Source: Sinonovacula constricta
Lineage: Eukaryota; Mollusca; Bivalvia; Cardiida; Solecurtidae
Assembly (NCBI GenBank): GCA_007844125.1
Contig: CM017570.1
Location: forward strand, 50,748,685-50,812,684
Direction of reading: 5' to 3'
Length of the DNA stretch: 64,000 nucleotides
Both the position numbers and the translations under genes were made by a program. Under the pieces are notes generated by a model. That model was not told where the DNA came from, did not search any database, and saw only the letters and a program-made list of their open reading frames with translations. Position 1 is the first letter of the stretch, and each line of letters begins with the position of its first letter. Positions 57,465 through 64,000 of the stretch are shown here, one piece after another.

Positions 57465-60400
57465 TGAGACAGGCTGAAAAAGCCCTGATTGTAGCAGCAG
57501 GTGTTTGTCGTCACACCGGACCACGCACGAGGAACAATTTGGATCAAGGTTTAAGACGTATTGGCCGGTACTGCCAGGTAAAAGAGTTGTGCCCAATCTT
57601 AATCTTGTTTTACTACGTTTAATCCGAGTTACTTGAGTAAATTGGTGGGCGTTTTAGTGATGGTGTTTTTGACCATCCATCATTGATTTTTTCATTAATA
57701 ATTTTGCAATGTTGTTCCCATTTGTTTAATAGGTTTTTTTCTTGATATTGAATAGATTTCAGTTGGTGCGAGGCCAGTATGACGACCCACCTGCAGTGTG
57801 CTCAGACCGGCTTTGGCAGGGGCGTCAGCCCTTTCATTACCCGAGATCCCTACATGTTCTGGACACCATGTTAGAGTGACAATGTGGCCTTTCTCCATAC
57901 ACTGGTTTGCTACAATTTTGATTTGATTGAGGAGGTCAGGTCTAGATCTGCTTTTGTTATTATCTATTTAAATAAGTGGTCCTAAAGAGTCGGAAAGAAT
58001 GACAGAATCTTGTTTTTTCTTGTTTGATTATCCAGCTCAAAGCTTGTAGGATGGCATTCATTTCGGCCGTAAAGATGGACGTTTTGTCTGATATTCTTTT
58101 TGAAAATGTTAGATTGAGTGAAGGAATGACAAAAGCGGAAGCCACCCTACCCTTTTGGGGGTCTTTACTTCCATCTGTATATATTTTAACCCAGTAATTG
58201 TACTTACTGTCCATTGCTCCAGTGTTAGCGCCTTGATTTTATTAGGGCAGTCATTTTTGTTGAACAGTTTTGTAAGACTTAGGACAATCTCGGGTTTTTC
58301 AGGGTCCACGGTTCCACCTCGACCAGGGCCGAGCGCCGCCACGCCGCTCTCTTCGACACCGCAGGCTTCTACAAGGTTTTAGATATAAGCTCCAATAGGA
58401 AGTGGGGGTATTTTTTCTGACCCCCTCCTTGGGGTTTTGTAAAAGTAGCCGGTGCCGAAGATTTGGTTTACAGGGTTGTCTGGTTTGGTACGGGCCCTGG
58501 CCCAATATCTAATTGACTGATCATCCCTCCGCAGACATAGGGGAGGCACCCCGGCCTCTTGTTCCAATATGCTTATGGGTGTGGATTTTAGGGCCTCTAG
58601 TGTTATCCTGAGAGCTTGATTTTGTAGGCTATCTAGCTTTTTAAGATTTGTTTTGGCTGCGATAAAGTAGATTTGACAGCCATAGTCAATTTTTGGACAT
58701 ATGAGAGAATTATAGAGTAACAGGAGACTGTGTTTATCTGAACCAAAGTCAGTCCCTTTTAACATCCTCATTAGGTTCAAGTCTCTCTGACATCTTTCAA
58801 TGATGTCTTGAATATGGTTTTTGAATGATAACTGCCTATCAAGAGTAATTCCCAGAAATTTCACCTTATCTTTACAATTTACTTTTTCTCCCCCTAGATA
58901 TACGTCCAAATTCATCTCAGGTTTAAGTCCCAAAAGAATGCCAACAGTTTTACTTTGTGAAATGTCGAATCCCCATTTTTTTACCACTCCCAAATGGCAT
59001 CCAGACCGCTCTGGACTTTTTTTTGAGCGGTTTTAACGAGGAATCAGTTAGCCATGCGCTCGAATCATCGGCGAATTGGCTCACTACTAGTCCTGTCCCC
59101 TCGACACTGCTAGGAAGGTCATTTATAAGGAGGGAGAACAGTAGTGGGGAGTGTATCGAGCCCTGTGGGGTACCACTCTTTAGGGTCTCATGTTGTGGTA
59201 GTGTGTCCCCCCACTTTGACTTGATTTTCCTATCATTTAAAAATGCTCTCAGGTACCTGTAGCAGTTGCCTGTTGTACCGTGACCTTTAAGTTTAGTGAG
59301 AACACCTGCATGCCATGTCAGATCAAAAGCGGCCTGTAGGTCGAGAAAGATGGCTGCAACATACCTTCTTCTATTCCTAGCATAGATTATGTCATGTTGC
59401 AGTCTTGCGAGCTGATCTAATGTGCTCCTACCTTTTCTAAATCCAGATTGAAAGGGATTTATAATGTTTTTTGATACTAATAGATGTTCTAAATGGGCCT
59501 TAACCATCCCCTCGAGCAATTTCTTCGCATGGGATGTCAGGCTTACGGGTCTATAAGATTTTGGATCATTTTCAGGTTTACTTTGTTTTAGTAAGTGTAT
59601 AACTATGGCTTCTTTCCAGGTTTCGGGGTATACCCCTGTCGTCCACACCATGTTAAAGAGTTTGAGCCAGAGTTCTAGGGCTTTTTTGGGCATATTTTTA
59701 AACAACATGTACGAGATTTTGTCCTTGCCCGTGGCCGAGCTACTCCTTGTTCTGATTACGTCCTCAAGTTCCGAGATTGAGAAGCTATTATTGAGAGGTA
59801 TGTTATTCTCTCATGGGAGTTCAATTTTTCCTTTGTTTTCTGACTCAAATTTTGCCTGGATATTCAATATTTCTGTAGAGATATTTGAGTCACTAGAGAC
59901 ATCCTTATAATGAGAGACAAGCATGTTGGCTTTCTCCATGGGGGTGACTGCGGATGTCTTATTATCTTTTAGTAGTGGTATGGGGCTATATGAATTTCCT
60001 CAAATTCTGCGGATTTTCTTCCAAAAATCAATGGAATTCGTGCTGTTATTGCACGAATTGCAGAATTCCTCCCAGTCTTGCCTCTTGGCATCTAATATGA
60101 CCTTTGCTACGCTTCTCTAAGGCTTCATGTACACATTATAGTTTTCTGGACATGGATTTCTCTTTAATTTATTTGGTGATTTTTTTCGCTCCTTGACTGC
60201 ATCATTACAAGTTTTGTTCCACCACGGGACAAGGCTTCTCCTATGCTTCTTTGTTTTACTGACCGGGATGCACTCCCCCGCAATGAATAGTACCTTTTAG
60301 GTTAAGAGCTGACAGTGCATGTTTACATTTGTCGAGTGTATTTCATTAGGGTTAATTCCCTCGCACATTTCTTTGAATTTTTCCCAATCTGCTTTTTTGT

Positions 60401-60705
60401 AGTTGAATTTGGTGTCAGAATTGTTTTGTGGCTCTGGCATACCATGTTTTTAAATTGAGGTGATGATTGGGAAATGATCTGAACCCCAAGTATCTTCCAT
60501 TACTCCCAAGTCCGAAAATACCGAAAGTCTTGGACTAGCTATCGTTAGGTCTAAACAAGTCAACACTTGGCCTACTCTGGTTGGACTGCCGTCATTTAGT
60601 AAGACTTTACCTGAATCCGTTACCCAGTTCCAAACTACCTCCCCCTGACGGTCAGTACTGGCTGAACCCCAAGCTAAATGGTGGGCATTGAAGTCACCAG
60701 TTATG
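57465..60705 (-). pseudogene. LINE ORF2: endonuclease, RT, RNase H
   Basis: Reading leftward. At 60705-60440 the C-terminal half of the AP endonuclease (ITGDFNAHHLAWGSAS, then WGSDHFPI with the catalytic SDH). At about 60200 the linker LVPWWNKTCNDAVKERK. At 59760-58950 the reverse transcriptase core (YRPVSLTSHAKKLLEG, FRKGRSTLDQLA, GTPQGSIHSPLLFSLL and catalytic FADDS at about 59060). Then thumb to 58379, RNase H (YTDGSKD, TAEMNAILQAL, GNERADAPAK) and the Cys/His tail. Stops and shifts separate at least five open segments. The N-terminal half of the endonuclease is deleted. Confidence 0.85.
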
Positions 60706-60711
60706 ATGCTG

Positions 60712-61220
60712 TCCTTATGCTCTTATTATGTCCTTATGGCCTTGACAATTTGCACACTTATTGGTGTTTGATGTGCACTGTTTTATGCCCCCCCCCCCGC
60801 ACTTTGCGCATTTTATTTGACCCCGGCATCTTTGGGATTTGTGTCCGAAGCCCTGGCATCTGAAGCATTTTAGTGGAGGGGCTGCATACTCCTGGACAGG
60901 AAATAATAGGTCAGTTCCCATACTTTGGCATGGCTTGGCAGCTCCCTCCCAGTGAATTTCAGCAGAACTGCTGTGGATTCCCTGCTGAATTTGTTTTTGG
61001 TGATATGCAGATATTATGATTTGCTGTGTGATTATGAATGTGAAATGTTCTGATATTGTTTTCTCTTCAGGACGCCTACCAGAGCCTCGGCAGACGCCAT
61101 CTCTAAAAGGTATGCCCCTGACGCAAGGGGCACCACCCTTTTGACTCCTTTGCCAAGTTCAGTATTGATGGCCCTGACCATGGTAAATAAAGATAAGTCT
61201 CCCAGAGTTTCCCCCACCCC
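60712..61220 (-). pseudogene. LINE ORF1 gag-like fragment
   Basis: Contains LSLFTMVRAINTELG (an RNA-recognition-like gag segment) and, after a frame change, zinc knuckles. CFRCQGFGHKSQRC is a perfect CX2CX4HX4C; the second (CAKCGGGGIKQC) has lost its histidine; the third (CANCQGH) is cut by the deletion that joins ORF1 to the endonuclease. An ataaggac microhomology marks that breakpoint (about 60705-60730). Confidence 0.75.
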
Positions 61221-61250
61221 CCTCCGCCTGAATAATCAATTTGTGTGGCC

Positions 61251-62254
61251 AAGTGCTTTTTTTTAATCAAATGAGATTGATTGGGAGTTCTGGGCCTCAC
61301 TAGCAAAGGAGAGGGATTTTGTCTGTCCCCCCCCCCCCCCCTGCGCTCTAGTGGTGGACTGAAACATTTCTCTCTTTGGGTTGTGTTTTCCACAGAAGGG
61401 AAACAAATGTGGCACAATAAGTATCCTTGTGCAAGTGCAAATACTGTTTAATATCTATATGGGTGATATCCACCCATTATCATCAGTTAAAATATTTCAA
61501 TAGATTAAACAAATAAGAACAGAGAAAAGTACAGAATGTTATAACTGTCCAATTATGGACTATCACAGTTGTAGATATGAGTAAATTTATACTAATTACT
61601 TTCACAGTATTTAAAATATCACAGAGGTTTATATGTACTCCTGTCTTCTCTCAGGGTGTGTGTGTTTATGTATATGTGGGGAGGTTATAGCTGTCAATAG
61701 TGTTCCTCCGCTAGTGGGCTATAGCACTAAAGAAAAGAAAGTTGCAAAATATGAATATACCCTAACGCTGTAAATAAAACCAAGTATTATAATAGTAAAT
61801 AATAAAGTGGTTGCTTGTATTTTATTGTGATGATCTAAAGGACAAATTGGAATTTTGACCAAGCAAACACATCCTGAAATAAAGCCCACAGGGGGGAGGG
61901 GTACTTAACTTTTCAAAATGTAAACAAAGGAGAAAGATGGCCGACGGAATTAGACAATGCAGTTTTGTAGGCAGTTACTATAAGGTAATATGGCGGCGTG
62001 CGGCGTAGTGTTGGCAGATATTTTTTGCGTCTGGTAGATCTGCACGCTAGCATCGGAATGGTTGGTGGTGTGGTGTTTCACATTACTTTCTGAATACCAT
62101 TTTATACCCGCACAGAACCGCCTCTGGCAAAATGATGTCAACTGTTGTATCGCTGCTGAAATCATAGCACGTGACTTGAAAGCACGTGCCTCGGGCAACT
62201 TGCTTTGTTTTAGTGCGCGAGGCCGAATTATTGTGATGTTTGGTTTCTGGACCT
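61251..62254. other. Spacer with no clear gene
   Basis: Low-complexity patches (gtgtgtgtgtttatgtatat) and AT-rich DNA. The stretch 62040-62250 is GC-richer with nested gcacgtgacttgaaagcacgtgc-type inverted repeats, possibly an old repeat. Frames here run into the microsatellite and are not supported. Confidence 0.45.
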
Positions 62255-62725
62255 TAAACGTGGTCAAATCATCGTCATCATCAACAAAAGCAACATCATC
62301 ATCAACATCATATTTTTCCTCCTCCTCATTCTCCTCTTCCTCATCATCATCAATAACAACATCGTCATAATCATCACCATTAACGACATCCTCAACATCG
62401 TCGTCATCATCGTCATAATAATCTTCTTCATCATCATTATCATCAACATTGTCATCACAATCATTATCAATATTAATATCATCATCAGCAACAACAGCTG
62501 CAGCAACCACAGCAGCAGTCTTTTCATCATCAACATCACCATCACATTATTATCATTATCATCTTCGTTTTCATCAACATCATATTTTATCCTACTTCAA
62601 CATCCTCAACATTTTTATCATCATCATCACCATCATCATATCAGCATCATCATCGTCGTCGTCGTCATCATCGTCTTCATCATCATCATTATCATCATCA
62701 TCATCATCGTCACCATCATCATTTT
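62255..62725. repeat. (TCA)n microsatellite, imperfect
   Basis: About 470 bp of interrupted tca/atc triplets. It creates poly-Ser, poly-Asp and poly-Met frames on both strands, which are artefacts. Confidence 0.95.
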
Positions 62726-63420
62726 CATCCATTTGACCAATCCTTGAAACTATTCAACGGAACACGTAACCTAGGACCGTCTCCAGATAACTGAAATACT
62801 GTTGGTGGGACGATTAACCCAATAAACAATAAACAACTTAACCTAGTACCTCATAATAATATTGGCTTGGCCTTTCTTGGCGAACACTTCACATTTCGTG
62901 ACATTGGCGATGCAGGGGAACATAACGACACATCCAGGACGGAATAAAGGAAGGAGACAGCAAACAAAGACAAACATACGTTGTGGAAAGGATAATAAGA
63001 AAGTAAAGCGTAATTGTTGCTGTAAATGTTTACATTTCGCTTAAACAGCTTTTGGAAAAAAGGAACACGTGGAATTTTTAAATTCCCCAGAGGCGCGAAC
63101 AGTGGTTATGTGTCTGCGTGTCTTGATGTGTTAACGTTCCTTAGGCAGCAAAATATTTTAACGTTATAACGTGAGTGTGGCGTTACGTTACGTCGCTTGT
63201 TGCGTCAGTTTTTGTTTCGTTTTCTTTCGAAGCCGAAGTGTGCCGAAGTTTTATCGTGTGTTTAAAACGTTGACTGTTCAGGATTGTTACAAAATATATT
63301 TTTAATAGCTGAAAATAAGCCGACAGTGTTTTGATTGGATAGTATACCCAACGGAAAGACCAAAAATATGAGTAAGTAATTATTGTAAATGCGCATTAAA
63401 ATACCCTTTCTTTGAACTCT
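62726..63420. other. Spacer
   Basis: No gene is recognised. ACGT-rich motifs cluster at 63130-63200 (ttaacgttcc, acgttataacgtgag, ttacgttacgtcgc), which could be a promoter or a repeat edge; nothing decides between these. Confidence 0.4.
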
Positions 63421-63425
63421 TTATT

Positions 63426-63457
63426 GACGTTTCGGCCCAGTCGGGCTTTTTTGAAAA
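63426..63457 (-). mobile_element. Possible Penelope-type hammerhead remnant
   Basis: On the minus strand reads gcccgactgggccgaaacgt plus c: a GCCC/GGGC stem II followed by CGAAACGTC. This is the 3' core of the minimal hammerhead ribozymes found in Penelope-like elements. The expected upstream CTGAAGA is degenerate (ttcaaaaaa), so it would not be catalytic. No Penelope reverse transcriptase is seen nearby. Confidence 0.4.
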
Positions 63458-63810
63458 TACATAACAGCGATAAAGGACTCTACATTTTGTTGTTCTCTTT
63501 TACAAACCAACAAGTTGAATTAAAAATGTTTATTATTGTTGATAACAAATATGAATAAGTAAGAACTGCATATCCTTACACGGTTGTGTAAAACGTGCCT
63601 ATATGTTAAAAGTAATTAAATTATTTATAAATTGTTATCATTTTATATGTTTTCTATTGTTAATGTTGTTGTGTTCAGCATGTTTCGGCTTTATTTATCT
63701 TGGTATATTTGATTTTGTTTTGATTATTTTAATTATCAATTATCCAATTATTAGTAATTCTTTAACTGTATTTGTTTATGTTTTATTTTTTATTTGTTTT
63801 GTTTTGGGTA
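63458..63810. other. AT-rich spacer
   Basis: Very AT-rich. A 112-codon plus-strand frame (63603-63941) is hydrophobic only because of T-rich codons, and its last third is SINE sequence, so it is not taken as a gene. Confidence 0.5.
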
Positions 63811-64000
63811 GATACATCGCAGAGACCAATTATGATCATTATAGCAACATCCAGATATTTTGGTGGAGAAAGACCCTAGACAGTTGTCTGGGTAGAACCA
63901 TTGGCGCACCGCAGTTCAGCTGGAAGACCTTCCCACATTAAGTCGTTCGCCACGAACGAGACTCGAACCCACGCGGTGAGAGGCTAAGCGGTCAGAGGAG
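63811..64000 (-). mobile_element. tRNA-derived SINE, cut by window end
   Basis: Minus-strand copy of the family at 14211: B-box gggttcgagtctcg (63964-63977 complement), aaggtcttccagctg, ggttctacccagacaac and ccaaaatatctggatg. The tRNA head continues beyond 64000. Confidence 0.75.

Larger units (their letters stand above)
57465..61250 (-). mobile_element. Decayed I-group LINE (non-LTR retrotransposon)
   Basis: Minus-strand element with a gag-like ORF1 (zinc knuckles), AP endonuclease, reverse transcriptase, RNase H and a cysteine/histidine tail (NCSSCVVRCDDKHLLLQ). This order (gag, EN, RT, RNase H) is that of I/Nimb-type LINEs. It is internally deleted and carries several stops and frameshifts, so it is inactive. 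A homopolymer C run (13-14 nt) lies near 61327. The 3' end stops at the CAGGGCCG edge near 57464, without a poly-A tail. Confidence 0.85.

Noticed and set aside
62264..62736. Poly-Ser, poly-Asp and poly-Met frames
   Set aside because: Products of the (TCA)n microsatellite.

Overview
The window looks like AT-rich, intron-rich animal DNA, most likely from a bivalve or related mollusc. The evidence is two conserved exons of the Hedgehog-pathway gene Sufu with intact splice sites, tRNA-derived SINEs, an I-group LINE, hAT-type and THAP-bearing DNA elements, and long stretches of satellite DNA. Only one conserved host gene (Sufu, exons 2 and 3) is recognisable. Most long open frames are artefacts of tandem repeats whose period is a multiple of three.

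Layout. 1-6250 is an 80-bp satellite with higher-order blocks. 6251-8620 holds a small inverted-repeat element and a 117-118 bp tandem array. 8622-52645 is a giant imperfect palindrome. Left arm A (8622-12549) carries Sufu exon 2 and left arm B (12550-18755) carries Sufu exon 3. Right arms b (43937-48545) and a (48546-52645) are their reverse complements. A third copy of B (B', 28206-34280, direct orientation, exon 3 only) sits in the middle. All three B copies contain the same family of intronic minisatellites (58, 46 and 51 bp units), with different copy numbers, deletions and insertions that allow them to be ordered in time.

Between the arms lie eight complete or partial copies of one unclassified repeated element, here called T (18756-28205 and 34281-43936). 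They are head-to-tail, head-to-head and tail-to-tail. T carries a two-exon gene for a protein of about 396 residues with an acidic, disordered N-terminal part and a conserved C-terminal domain I do not recognise with certainty. It also has a cluster of direct repeats built on TTATAACGCGG, many short perfect hairpins, and two inverted blocks of three hairpins that flank exon 2. Two of the three stems differ between the blocks by paired, compensating changes. One isolated fragment (27613-28205) keeps a longer first exon encoding a U1-like C2H2 zinc finger that the other copies have lost by deletion. This element is the best candidate for something undescribed.

52646-64000 is a graveyard of mobile DNA. 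It contains a hAT transposase C-terminal remnant, a 2.3-kb foldback element whose 0.9-kb inverted repeats each encode the start of a THAP domain, a decayed LINE with zinc knuckles, endonuclease, reverse transcriptase and RNase H, a (TCA)n microsatellite, a possible Penelope-type ribozyme remnant, and a SINE cut by the window edge.

The Sufu residues in the minus-strand copy (49917 down to 45357) are the closest to the family consensus, so that copy is the best candidate for the working gene. Because the arms are so similar, an assembly artefact must be excluded with long reads.
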